Assembly (NCBI RefSeq): GCF_031344055.1 | Contig: NZ_JADBEN010000001.1 | DNA length: 64,000 bases | Source: Methylobacillus flagellatus_A | GTDB lineage: Bacteria > Pseudomonadota > Gammaproteobacteria > Burkholderiales > Methylophilaceae | Reading direction: 5' to 3' (one strand) | Shown here: one piece after another, positions 34,656-44,036 of the stretch | Layout: each line of letters begins with the position of its first letter | Numbering within the stretch: position 1 is the first letter of the stretch | Notes under the pieces: generated by a model | What the model was told of the DNA's origin: nothing | Databases searched by the model: none | Seen by the model: the letters and a program-made list of their open reading frames with translations, nothing else | Translations under genes and position numbers: made by a program

Positions 34656-36609
34656 CGGAACGGTACTCCTGTTCGGCATGAGTTACCCGGTCGACATGGC
34701 GCGGCCAAAACCAGGCGATCATGGCGCACGCCACCGGCAGGCTGCCCCAGACTACCGCCCAAGGGGTGAAGATTGAGCCGATGAACAGGCCGGTAGTCGC
34801 CAGCGCACAAAGAAAAGGCCAGTAGGAAGGCTCGGGGAATTGCGGCCTGCTGTCCGGACAAGCATCAAGCGGAGTGGTGGCCAGCACTTGCCGGAAATTT
34901 GCAGCTACGCCCTCAACGTAGCTCGGAGATGGGATCTGGCCATGCTCGGAGAGGTGCCGCTGCATGTCCCATAGCGGCTCTTGCCCGTGTACCACCGGCA
35001 GGCGGATGAAATTCGCTGCCGGCGGCGGCGATGCGGTAGCCCACTCAAGCGTGCCAGCACCCCATGGGTTGTCGCCGGCCGCCATTCCGCTGCGGCGGCT
35101 GCGCAAGATATTGGCGAGGAAACAGGCCAGGCTCGCCACGATCAACAGCGTGCCGCAGGAGGCGATAAAATTCAGCGGCCCCCAGCCGGTTTCCGCCGCA
35201 TAGGCGTAAATCCTGCGCGGCATGCCTTGGATGCCCAGCTGGTGCATGGGGAAGAACGTGACGTTGAACCCGATGAAGAACAGCCAGAATTGCAAGCGGC
35301 CTAAGCGTTCGTCCAGCAAGCGGCCGGTCAGCTTGGGAAACCAGTAATATACGGCGCCGAACAACGGGAATATGGCGCCGCCCAACAGGACGTAATGCAG
35401 GTGGGCCACCACGAAGTAAGTATCGTGCACTTGCAGGTCAAGCGGCACCGAGGCCAGCATCAGGCCCGTCATGCCGCCCAGCACGAGGATGAAGAAAAAC
35501 GCCAACGCGAACAGCAATGGCGTTTTCAGGTTGAGCCGCCCGGTCCAAAGCGTGGCGATCCAGCAGTAAATCTGCACGGCAGAAGGGATGGCGATCATCA
35601 TGCTGGCGGCGGTGAAGAAGCTCTTTCCCAGTTCGGGCAGGTTGGTCGCGAACATGTGGTGTACCCATAGGCCGAACGACAGGAAGCCGGTGGTGATCAG
35701 GGAAAGCACCATGGCTGGGTAGCCGTAGATCGGCCGGCGCGCAAACGTGGCAATGATGGAAGAGAGGAAGCCAAGCCCGGGAATGAAGATCAGGTACACC
35801 TCGGGGTGGCCGAAAAACCAGAACAAGTGCTGCCATAGCAAGGCGTCGCCGCCCTCTGCCGGGTTGTAAAAATGCGTGCCGACCAAGCGGTCAAGGAGCA
35901 GGGCGGTGCTGCCCAGCATGACCGCCGGCATTGCGAAAACCACCATGAAGGAGGTGACCAGCATGCTCCATACGAACAAGGGGATACGGTTCAGGCTCAT
36001 GCCTGGTGCCCTCAGTTTGAAGACGGTGGTGATCAGGATCACCGCTTCCAGCAAGGCGGATAGCTCAGTAAACGTGATCATTTGCGCCCAGAAATCCACA
36101 CGCTTGCCGGGAGAATAGTCGGCGCCGGCAAGCGGTACATAGCCGAACCATCCCGCGTCCGGCCCGGTATTCAATAGGAACGCTCCGTAAAGCATCAGGC
36201 CGCCGAACAGGTAGACCCAGTAGGCGAATGCGTTCAATCGCGGAAAGGCGATGCTGCGCGCGCCTATCATCAGCGGGACGAAATACACGGCCATTGCCTG
36301 CATCACCGGTACGGCGAACAGGAACATCATGGTGCTGCCATGCATGGTAAACAGTTGGTTGTACAAATCCGGCCCGATCAGGCTGTTCTGCGGCACGGCG
36401 AGCTGGAGGCGCATGACGCCGGCAATCGCCACCCCGAGAAAGAAGAACAGGAAGGTGGTGTAGATGAAGCGCTTGCCGATGCTTTTGTGGTTGATCGCCG
36501 CAAACCAGCCCGGCAGTCCTGGCGGGTCGCGCCAGGTTTGCTCCAGTTGTGCTGCTTGGTCCAAAGGTTGATGAGCGTTGTGCTTTTGCATGGATCGGCC
36601 CTTGCTCAA
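34645..36609 (-). CDS. ctaD: Cytochrome c oxidase subunit I (caa3 type)
   Basis: 654 residues, about twelve core helices plus a C-terminal extension of about 100 residues with two more. Heme and copper ligands are in place: H90, the GHPEVY block (H268, E270, cross-linked Y272), the HH pair at 317-318, and the HLHY block near 410. In the K-pathway segment after MMIAIPSAV the expected lysine is glutamine (Q346). Overlaps subunit II by four bases. Reduces oxygen with electrons from cytochrome c and pumps protons. Confidence 0.95.
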   Translation of the reverse strand: MSKGRSMQKHNAHQPLDQAAQLEQTWRDPPGLPGWFAAINHKSIGKRFIYTTFLFFFLGVAIAGVMRLQLAVPQNSLIGPDLYNQLFTMHGSTMMFLFAVPVMQAMAVYFVPLMIGARSIAFPRLNAFAYWVYLFGGLMLYGAFLLNTGPDAGWFGYVPLAGADYSPGKRVDFWAQMITFTELSALLEAVILITTVFKLRAPGMSLNRIPLFVWSMLVTSFMVVFAMPAVMLGSTALLLDRLVGTHFYNPAEGGDALLWQHLFWFFGHPEVYLIFIPGLGFLSSIIATFARRPIYGYPAMVLSLITTGFLSFGLWVHHMFATNLPELGKSFFTAASMMIAIPSAVQIYCWIATLWTGRLNLKTPLLFALAFFFILVLGGMTGLMLASVPLDLQVHDTYFVVAHLHYVLLGGAIFPLFGAVYYWFPKLTGRLLDERLGRLQFWLFFIGFNVTFFPMHQLGIQGMPRRIYAYAAETGWGPLNFIASCGTLLIVASLACFLANILRSRRSGMAAGDNPWGAGTLEWATASPPPAANFIRLPVVHGQEPLWDMQRHLSEHGQIPSPSYVEGVAANFRQVLATTPLDACPDSRPQFPEPSYWPFLCALATTGLFIGSIFTPWAVVWGSLPVACAMIAWFWPRHVDRVTHAEQEYRSDGA

Positions 36610-37613
36610 GGCAGGCTGGACAGATAAGCGACCAACGCCTGCAAGTCGTCAGGCGGCAGGTCTGTCGGCGGCATATTGGCCCCCGGCTTGATGGCTTGAG
36701 GATCGCTGATCCAGCGCGCCAGGTTCTCAGGCGTGTTAGCCAAGGTGCCGGCCGCGATACTTTCCCTGCTGGCTAAATGCGTCAGGTCAGGTCCGTGCCG
36801 CCCCCCTGCGCCAGTTCCCTCGATGGCATGGCACATGGCGCAGTTCCCGCCCAGGAAAACCTGTCGGCCGCGGCTTTCCAAGGCAGCCGCCGATTGTGCC
36901 GCAGGCTGGCGCTGAGCTTCCAGCCAGGCCTGGTAGCGGGCCGGGACATCCGCCCTCAGCAGGAATGCCATATAGCTATGCTGGTAACCGCAGAATTCGG
37001 CGCATTGCCCGCGATAGTCGCCTTCCCGGTCGGCTTGCAGGGTTAGGGTGGCGGTACGGCCGGGAATCAGGTCTTTCTTCCCGGCCAGGTTGGGTACCCA
37101 GAGGCTGTGGATGACATCGTCGGATTTAAGCGTCAGGATGACCGGCTTGCCGACCGGGATGTGGATTTCATTGGCGGTGGTAAAGCGGTTGGATGGCTGC
37201 GCATCGTCATAGCGCGCCTCCCACCACCATTGGTGCGCGGTGATGTCGATGTGTATCGCATCCGTCAGCGATAGCCCTGCCAGCACACGGTCAGTGGCAA
37301 TGCTGGCAACGGTAAGCAGGATCAGCAGCGCGGTAGAGACAATGACCGCCCATACCACGCTGCGGCGGATGCGTGGGTTGTCATCATGCAAAGCCGCCGG
37401 CGTCGTTTCAGTAGCCCGCGGCGCACGCCAGATGGCATACAGCACCGCCAATAGCACCAATGTGAAGACGATGCCGCACACGCCGACGATCAGATACCAC
37501 AGCCCGGCAATATGGGCGGCTTGAGGGCCGGCCGGGGCCAGCGCGTTATGTGCAGCCGTCGGCAGCGCGGCATCTGCCGGAGAAGGATTTTCCCAAGCCA
37601 TGAGCGCCACCAT
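36606..37613 (-). CDS. ctaC: Cytochrome c oxidase subunit II fused to cytochrome c
   Basis: 335 residues. Two membrane helices (about 38-62 and 86-108), then the cupredoxin domain with a complete CuA site: H169, C204, E206, C208, H212, M215. A class I cytochrome c domain follows, with heme site CAMCH at 258-262 and a methionine ligand in GANMPP. This fusion defines caa3-type oxidases. An ATG four codons downstream is an alternative start. Confidence 0.95.
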   Translation of the reverse strand: MVALMAWENPSPADAALPTAAHNALAPAGPQAAHIAGLWYLIVGVCGIVFTLVLLAVLYAIWRAPRATETTPAALHDDNPRIRRSVVWAVIVSTALLILLTVASIATDRVLAGLSLTDAIHIDITAHQWWWEARYDDAQPSNRFTTANEIHIPVGKPVILTLKSDDVIHSLWVPNLAGKKDLIPGRTATLTLQADREGDYRGQCAEFCGYQHSYMAFLLRADVPARYQAWLEAQRQPAAQSAAALESRGRQVFLGGNCAMCHAIEGTGAGGRHGPDLTHLASRESIAAGTLANTPENLARWISDPQAIKPGANMPPTDLPPDDLQALVAYLSSLP

Positions 37614-37672
37614 AAGGCTAAGCGGCTGCCATCTGTTGCCAAAGGCATGACCTGCATAATGGCGGTTCGTTT

Positions 37673-38248
37673 TTATGAGTGTTCCTTGGGCGGCGCGCTC
37701 TGCCGCATGTCCTGGCGCTCGCGCCTGGATTCAGGCTCGGCGGGTTGCAGGTTGTCGCTGCGGCTAGGAGCGGTATCGATGCGTAGCTGGCCGCTCATCG
37801 AACGTACATAGGCGACGATTTGCCATAGCTGGTCCTCGGTGATATGGCCGGCGAAGGAGGGCATGCCATTGGGCCTGCCGTGCAGGATGGATGTGTAGAT
37901 ATCGGCAGGCTCTCCGCCGTAAATCCAGCGGTCGTCCATGAGCGGCGGGCCGATATCGCCTCCGCCGTTTGCGTGGCAGCCGTTGCAGTTGAACCAGCGA
38001 TAGAGCCGCCGTCCCTGTGAAACCGCGTAAGCGTTGTTCTCGTATTTCGCCTGGTAATCCGGCGGCGGCAAATGCTCACCTCGCCCGACAGGCTGCGCAG
38101 GCTGGCCGGGCTGCAGTTCGGATTGCCGCAACGTCTGTGGCATCAACTTGGCATCCGCCGGCTGGGGAAATGCGCGCTGCTCGCGCTCGCAACCGCTTAA
38201 CGCGATAGCCAGGCACAAGCCGGCGAATCCGGCCAGCACGCGGCCCAT
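37673..38248 (-). CDS. Lipoprotein c-type cytochrome
   Basis: 191 residues from MGRVLAGFAG. The signal peptide ends in a lipobox, LSGC, so the protein should be lipid-anchored on the outer face of a membrane. One heme site CNGCH (about residue 92) and a methionine ligand in GMPSFAG. It lies between the PQQ dehydrogenase (13-base gap) and oxidase subunit II, and is the obvious candidate to carry electrons between them. A longer upstream frame overlaps the dehydrogenase and is rejected. Confidence 0.85.
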   Translation of the reverse strand: MGRVLAGFAGLCLAIALSGCEREQRAFPQPADAKLMPQTLRQSELQPGQPAQPVGRGEHLPPPDYQAKYENNAYAVSQGRRLYRWFNCNGCHANGGGDIGPPLMDDRWIYGGEPADIYTSILHGRPNGMPSFAGHITEDQLWQIVAYVRSMSGQLRIDTAPSRSDNLQPAEPESRRERQDMRQSAPPKEHS

Positions 38249-38261
38249 GCCCGGCAAATAC

Positions 38262-40058
38262 TTAAGGCAACGCAAACACATACAGCATCCCGCCGCGCGT
38301 GGTATGGGCCGGCAAGGTTTTGACGGCATTGGCGAACCCTTTCGCGGCTGTTGCATCGCGCGCGTCCAGCTCTCCCGACACCAGTGCACCGGCCCAGCCG
38401 CCCACGCCGGAAAGCACGGCGATGTACTGCCGGCGGTCCGGTCCCCGGTAACTGATCGGCTGGCCGACGATGCCGGAACCGGTCTTGAATTGCCATAACA
38501 GCTTGCCGGTTTGAGCGTCTACCGCCTTGAACCAGCCTTCCATGGTGCCATAGAAGACAAGGTCGCCTGCGGTTGCGAGCGTACCGCTCCAGACCGGGAA
38601 GGGCTCGCGGACATCCCATTTTTTCTTGCGCGACAAAGGATCCCAGGCTGTCATCACGCCCAGGTTGCCTCCCGGGCCGGCGTACATGCGGGTATCGCTC
38701 CCGACGTAGGGCGTGCCGGCGATATAGCTGACGTTATAGCTTTGCGCGTCCTGGCACATATTCTGATGCGGAATGTAGATCAGTCCGGTACGCGGCGAAT
38801 AGGACGAAGGCTGCCAATCCTTGGCGCCCGGCGATACCGGGCAGATATCGCGTATGGTTTCCCCCACGCGCGGTTCCTTGGCGGGGTTGTATCGGATGCG
38901 TCCGCTTTTGAGATCGACGCCGGCCGAGGTGGTGACGCGCACGAAAGGATCTGCTGAGAGCACTTGCCCCGTGGTTCTGTCCAGCACGTAGATATAGCCG
39001 TTGCGTTCCGGGCGGATGAGGAGCTTGCGCTCACGTCCTTTAACGGGGGCGTCGATCAGGATGTTCTCGTTGATCGCATCGTAATCGTGCAGGTCGTGCG
39101 GGCTGAATTGGTAGAACCAGCGTGCCTCGCCGGTATCGGGATTGCGGGCAAAGATGCCGGCTGTCCATTTATTGTCGCCAGGACGTTGTTCCGGATTCCA
39201 TGGCCCCGGATTGCCGGTGCCGTAGTAGATGAGGTTCAATGCCGGGTCGAAGGATATCCATCCCCAGACATTGCCGCCTCCGTTCTGCCAGCTCAAGCCC
39301 GGCCAGGTCGTCAGCCCCAAGTCCTTGCCCCGGTCGGAGGCGTAGTATGGCTTGAAGTTGCTGCCGATTAATACATCCTTGTCCGGGCCCGTGCTCCAGG
39401 CGCGCCATAATTCCTTGCCGCTCTTTGCATCCAGCGCCGCAAGCCAGCCCCTCACGCCAAACTCGCCGCCACTATTGCCTACCAGCACCTTGCCATTGAC
39501 CACCAGGGGGGCCATGGTCATGGTTTCGCCCGTCTTGATGTCACCCATCCTGGTCCGCCAGATTTCCTTGCCGTCTTCGGCATCCACCGCAATGGTTTGG
39601 TTGTCCAGGGTATTAATAAAAACCCGGCCTTCCGCATAAGCGGTGCCGCGGTTGACGAAGTCGCAGCACGCGACCCCTTGCGCTGCGGATTGCGGTTGCG
39701 GGTCGAACTTCCATTTTTGCGGCGCTCCCGGTTTGTTCAAATCCAGGGCATATAGATAGTTGGGATAAGGCGTGACGATATACATCGTATTGTTGATCAC
39801 GAGCGGCGCAGCCTCATGTCCGCGGTTTACGCCGGTGGAGAATGTCACTACCGGCTTCAGCGTATGCACATTAGCCGTGTTGATGTCCGACAGGGCGCTA
39901 TAGCGGGTACTGGCGTAATTATTGGCTGCCATGGGCCATTCGCCGTCCTTTTCTCCGGCAAAGGCATTTGCGAAGCTCAAGCCCGGAAAGGATAACCAGC
40001 AGCCCGCGATAAGCGGCAACCATGACATTGTGGCTCTGGCTATTTTTATGAATTGCAT
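38262..40058 (-). CDS. PQQ-dependent alcohol dehydrogenase, lanthanide-type signature
   Basis: 598 residues. Signal peptide ending at about residue 34, then an eight-bladed propeller. Active-site features are visible: the adjacent disulfide cysteines at 131-132 (GVACCDF), metal-ligand E199 (GGEFGV) and N283 (GTGNPGPWN), and catalytic D325 in HDYDAIN. The aspartate two residues later (D327) is the mark of lanthanide-dependent XoxF/ExaF-type enzymes; calcium-dependent MxaF has alanine there. It oxidises methanol or another alcohol in the periplasm. Substrate and exact clade cannot be fixed by eye. Confidence 0.92.
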   Translation of the reverse strand: MQFIKIARATMSWLPLIAGCWLSFPGLSFANAFAGEKDGEWPMAANNYASTRYSALSDINTANVHTLKPVVTFSTGVNRGHEAAPLVINNTMYIVTPYPNYLYALDLNKPGAPQKWKFDPQPQSAAQGVACCDFVNRGTAYAEGRVFINTLDNQTIAVDAEDGKEIWRTRMGDIKTGETMTMAPLVVNGKVLVGNSGGEFGVRGWLAALDAKSGKELWRAWSTGPDKDVLIGSNFKPYYASDRGKDLGLTTWPGLSWQNGGGNVWGWISFDPALNLIYYGTGNPGPWNPEQRPGDNKWTAGIFARNPDTGEARWFYQFSPHDLHDYDAINENILIDAPVKGRERKLLIRPERNGYIYVLDRTTGQVLSADPFVRVTTSAGVDLKSGRIRYNPAKEPRVGETIRDICPVSPGAKDWQPSSYSPRTGLIYIPHQNMCQDAQSYNVSYIAGTPYVGSDTRMYAGPGGNLGVMTAWDPLSRKKKWDVREPFPVWSGTLATAGDLVFYGTMEGWFKAVDAQTGKLLWQFKTGSGIVGQPISYRGPDRRQYIAVLSGVGGWAGALVSGELDARDATAAKGFANAVKTLPAHTTRGGMLYVFALP

Positions 40059-40350
40059 ACGCTTAACGATGACGATTAAAGTTCATGCATGCGTCTTTTA
40101 AGATAGAGCACCGATACTGGTGAAATGTGACCATCTTAATGCAACCAAAATAAAGGGCTGGGAGGAATGCTCCTAATTATCTGTAGGCATGCGCTGACAA
40201 ATAAACCCGACCATTATCAGTTTCCTGGACCGCTGCATGGCATCTTTGGAAAACAGCTGATCGCACGGTAGGCTGTGCAAGTGAAAAGGAAGGCCGGTCT
40301 TGAGGCAAAGCCAGAAGTGCGGCTTTGATATATTGCATTGCTCCCAGCCC
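40059..40350. other. Intergenic stretch upstream of the PQQ dehydrogenase
   Basis: About 290 bases carrying the promoter region of the alcohol-oxidase cluster and the end of the LigD transcript. No gene and no clear hairpin terminator. Confidence 0.4.
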
Positions 40351-42858
40351 TTAGCTGAACAGCTTGAGGATCTTTGCTCCCAGCCTTTGGCGATGGCCAA
40401 GATAGCCTTCCCAGGGATCGGCCTTGAGCTGCGCAAGGCGCTCGCCTATGTTATTAATGTTGAAGGCGTCGGCATGGATATCCGGCCTGACCTCGTCCCA
40501 AGCCAGGGGGGTCGCCACCGGGGCGCCCGCCTTGGCACGGGTGGAGTAAGGCACTACGGCGGTGGCGCCTGCGCTGTTGCGCAAATAGTCGATGAAGATG
40601 CGTCCTTCGCGCTTCTTTTTCGAGAGGCTGGCTGTGAACCGTTCGGGTATCTGCGTCTCGATATGGCGGGCGATTCCGTGGGTAAACTCTTTCACAGCAT
40701 CCCAAGGATGTTCCGCCTTGATAGGCACTTCGACATGCAGCCCCTTGCCTCCGGTCGTTTTAACGAAGCAGGCCAAATCCAGCTCTTCCAGCAGGCCCCG
40801 CAACAATAACGCCGCTTCGGTCACTCGCTCCCAGGGCAAGCCTGGATCCGGGTCAAGGTCGAAAATGAGCCTGTCTGCCAAGGATGTATGCGGGTAGCGT
40901 GATCCCCAGGAATGAAGCTCCAATACCCCAAGCTGTACTAGCTCCACTACGGCCGGCAGTGTATTCGCCATAAAGTATTCCGACTGTCCTCCCTTGCTGT
41001 CCAGCTGTACCGACTGCAGGTGGTGATGGTTGCCTTGGGTGACGTGCTTTTGGAAAAAACAATGGTGGTTGTAGCCGTCGGGGCAGCGCACGATGGATAT
41101 CGGCCTGTTGTGAAGATAGGGCAGTATCCATTTTTCCACCGCCGCGTAATGGCGGGCGATATCCAGCTTGGTAAAGCCATCTTCTGCAAACAGTATCTTG
41201 CCAGGGTTGCTGAGCCGTGTCCCGGCTACTTCCGTGGCGTGAGGAGCAGGCTGAGCTGAAGCGGTTTTCTTGGTGTCTTGCTTGGAGACAGCTTCCTGTG
41301 CTCTCTCATGGGTAATCTGTTTAGCCGGCTTATCGCTACGCAAGCTGACAAAGCTGGCATGGCGCACCAAGCCATCGCTGGTCCATTGGGCAAATTTGAC
41401 TTCGGCGACCAATACCGGCTTGAGCCAGTGCACGCCGAGCGCTTCGCGCCCGCGCGGAGGATTTTTGAATGCGGGTTTGGCGCTGCTGAGCTTGGGGAAT
41501 TCCTTGGCGATCAGCTTGAGGCTGTCCTTATTGAAGCCCGTGCCGACTCGGCCTGCATAGCGCAGGGCTCCGCTCTCGTTATGCACGCCAAGCAATAAAG
41601 CGCCGAATGATTCACGGTTGCCTGCGGGGTCGGTATAGCCTGCCACGACGAACTCCTGGCGTAACCCGCACTTGACCTTGAGCCATTCATCGGAACGCCG
41701 TTGCAGGTATTTGCCCTGGGCATGCTTGACCACGATGCCTTCCAGGCCGTGCAGACAGGCATGCTCGAATACCTCGGGCGCGTTGCCGGCGATATGGTCG
41801 CTGAAGCGCAAGGGGCCTTGCGATGGCTGGTTGGCAAGCAATGCTTGCAAAAGCTCCTTGCGCTGCAGCAGGGGAAGTTGTGTCAGGTCGTGCCCGTCAA
41901 GGTAGAGCAGGTCAAAGACGAAATAGGCAAGCTTTGCCCCGTTTCCCAGCCGCATGGCATTCTGCAAAGCCTGGAAGCTGATGCTGCCATCCGGCTCAAT
42001 CGCGACCACTTCCCCATCCAGCCATGCCGAGTCTGCGGGCAAGCGGGAAAGCGCTTCAGCAAGAGCCGGCCATTTGCCCGACCAATCATGGCCATTGCGC
42101 GTCAGCATCTTCACCTCGCTGTGATCAATCCGCGTCAAGGCACGATAACCGTCGTACTTCAGCTCCGACAGCCATTGGTCGCCTTCAGGGGCATGGCTGA
42201 CGAGGGTGGCAAGCTGAGGCTGGTAAGCGGCGGGCATGGCGGAGGGGGTGGTCTCATCGAGTGCGTTCTCATCGCCTGTGCCTGCCGGTGACGCCGGCTC
42301 ATTATGGAATGGCAGGGCACTGACAGATTCGATAGAGGTTTCGGTGATGATGGCGTCTGGCCCGCTACGGGCTTGTTCGTCTTGTTCCTTGATCAGCAAC
42401 CAATTGGGCTGGTCTTCCTTTGCTCCTTGGCGGGCCTTCATGCGCACCAGCGCCCATTTGCCTTGCAGTTTGTGGCCGTGCAGGCGGAATTTGAGAGCGC
42501 CTTTCTTGTAACCTTGCACCGGATCGCCGATGGCTTCCCACGTGCCTTTATCCCATAACATGACATGGCCCGCGCCGTATTGGCCCGCAGGTATGTCGCC
42601 TTCAAAACTTCCATAGGCGAGAGGATGGTCTTCTACCTCTACGGCCAGCCGCTTCTCGCTAGGGTCCAAGCTGGGGCCCTTGGGAACCGCCCAGCTTTTC
42701 AGCGTGCCTTGCAGCTCCAGCCTGAAATCATAGTGCAGGCGCCGCGCATCATGCTTCTGGATGAAGAACCTGAGCTGCCCGCCTGATTTTTCAACCTGTC
42801 CGCGCGGCTCCTGAGTGATCTTGAAATCACGCTTTTTCCAATATTTCTGCAACCCCAT
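40351..42858 (-). CDS. ligD: Multifunctional DNA ligase D (NHEJ)
   Basis: 835 residues from MGLQKYWKKR (GGAG six bases ahead). Domain order: 3'-phosphoesterase (about 15-165, HDARRLHYDFRLE), ATP-dependent ligase with nucleophile lysine at 234 in ELKYDGYRA (about 210-510), and a primase-polymerase domain (about 555-830) with metal aspartates in IFDLDPDPG. It processes and seals double-strand breaks with Ku. It starts 12 bases after the ku stop, so the two form an operon. Confidence 0.95.
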   Translation of the reverse strand: MGLQKYWKKRDFKITQEPRGQVEKSGGQLRFFIQKHDARRLHYDFRLELQGTLKSWAVPKGPSLDPSEKRLAVEVEDHPLAYGSFEGDIPAGQYGAGHVMLWDKGTWEAIGDPVQGYKKGALKFRLHGHKLQGKWALVRMKARQGAKEDQPNWLLIKEQDEQARSGPDAIITETSIESVSALPFHNEPASPAGTGDENALDETTPSAMPAAYQPQLATLVSHAPEGDQWLSELKYDGYRALTRIDHSEVKMLTRNGHDWSGKWPALAEALSRLPADSAWLDGEVVAIEPDGSISFQALQNAMRLGNGAKLAYFVFDLLYLDGHDLTQLPLLQRKELLQALLANQPSQGPLRFSDHIAGNAPEVFEHACLHGLEGIVVKHAQGKYLQRRSDEWLKVKCGLRQEFVVAGYTDPAGNRESFGALLLGVHNESGALRYAGRVGTGFNKDSLKLIAKEFPKLSSAKPAFKNPPRGREALGVHWLKPVLVAEVKFAQWTSDGLVRHASFVSLRSDKPAKQITHERAQEAVSKQDTKKTASAQPAPHATEVAGTRLSNPGKILFAEDGFTKLDIARHYAAVEKWILPYLHNRPISIVRCPDGYNHHCFFQKHVTQGNHHHLQSVQLDSKGGQSEYFMANTLPAVVELVQLGVLELHSWGSRYPHTSLADRLIFDLDPDPGLPWERVTEAALLLRGLLEELDLACFVKTTGGKGLHVEVPIKAEHPWDAVKEFTHGIARHIETQIPERFTASLSKKKREGRIFIDYLRNSAGATAVVPYSTRAKAGAPVATPLAWDEVRPDIHADAFNINNIGERLAQLKADPWEGYLGHRQRLGAKILKLFS

Positions 42859-42870
42859 GATGAGCTCCAA

Positions 42871-43728
42871 TCAAGCCGAACGCCTGCGACCGGGCTTGGC
42901 CGGCTTCGCAGGCGTCGAGCGGGTGGCTTTTTCCCCGATGCTGGCCTTGAGCAATTGCATCAGGTCCACCACGTTGCTGGGCTTTGCCTCGTTCTGCCCG
43001 TCCTCTTCATCGCTCGGCTCGGTCAGGATATGGGTTTGCTTCGCTTTCACTTTTTTCTTCACCAGCGCCATGATGTCCTGCCGGAAAGTGTCTTGGTATT
43101 GCCTGGGGTTCCAGGGTTCGGTCATGTCCTCCACCAACGACAGGGCCATTTCGACTTCCTTGACCGACACCTGGCTTTGCTTGCCTGCCTTGGGCTGGGG
43201 TATTTCGGGCAGTTCGCGGAGTTCTTCCTGGTAGCGCAGCAGATTAAGCACGATGGCATCCTGATATGGCATCAGCGCCGCAAGGTGTTGCTTGGTCCGG
43301 ATCACGACCTGTCCTAGCCCCAGCTTGCCCGATTTCTCCAAGGTCTTGCGCAGCAGGGCATAGACTTTTTCGCCTCCCTTGGCAGGCACCAAATAATATG
43401 GCTGGTCAAAGAACATAATGGGAATGTCGCTGGCTTCGACGAACGACACGATATCGATGGTCTGGGTGCTTTCAGGATTGGCATTGCGCAAGTCGGCATC
43501 GGTCAGTACGACATATTCATCTTTTTGATACGCATAACCTTTAACAATGTCTTGCTGGGTCACTTCTTTGCCTGTGACCTTGTTGTATCGCCGGTAGCCT
43601 ACCGGGGCAAAGTCGCGTTTATCCAAAAGATCGAGATCTATGCCGGCGGGAGCGCTGGCTGAATGCAATTCCACTGGGATGTGGACCAGGCCGAAGCTGA
43701 TGGCGCCTTTCCAGATAGGGCGGGACAT
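42871..43728 (-). CDS. ku: Ku family DNA end-binding protein
   Basis: 285 residues from MSRPIWKGAISFGLV, the standard family start. Beta-barrel core (about 1-200) that threads onto DNA ends, including YDLLDKR-like and YPYQ-type blocks (LMPYQDAIVL). The lysine/proline-rich C-terminal tail (TPAKPAKPGRRRS) is typical of bacterial Ku and helps binding and LigD recruitment. First gene of the ku-ligD operon. Confidence 0.95.
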   Translation of the reverse strand: MSRPIWKGAISFGLVHIPVELHSASAPAGIDLDLLDKRDFAPVGYRRYNKVTGKEVTQQDIVKGYAYQKDEYVVLTDADLRNANPESTQTIDIVSFVEASDIPIMFFDQPYYLVPAKGGEKVYALLRKTLEKSGKLGLGQVVIRTKQHLAALMPYQDAIVLNLLRYQEELRELPEIPQPKAGKQSQVSVKEVEMALSLVEDMTEPWNPRQYQDTFRQDIMALVKKKVKAKQTHILTEPSDEEDGQNEAKPSNVVDLMQLLKASIGEKATRSTPAKPAKPGRRRSA

Positions 43729-44036
43729 AGATAACCTTCCTGAAAGCCAATAGATAACCATCATCCTCATCTTGCATACTGCAGCGCTATCAGGGTTGTT
43801 CTGAACATAATGTAGGAAAAAGCAGTAATGAGCGGATGCTCATGCAGCAGTTCACGTCATGCGATCCGACAGCAAGTTCAGACCACTCCTATAAATCATC
43901 GCTTATTGACCGAATACATTGATTGCATCGCATCCTTTAAGTATGCGGAAGCGGGAGCTTCGCGGAGAGCGATAGCCAAAACGGCAAGGTTTGCCAGAGC
44001 ACTTCCCATCATTTTTAAAAAGATATGGAATGAACC

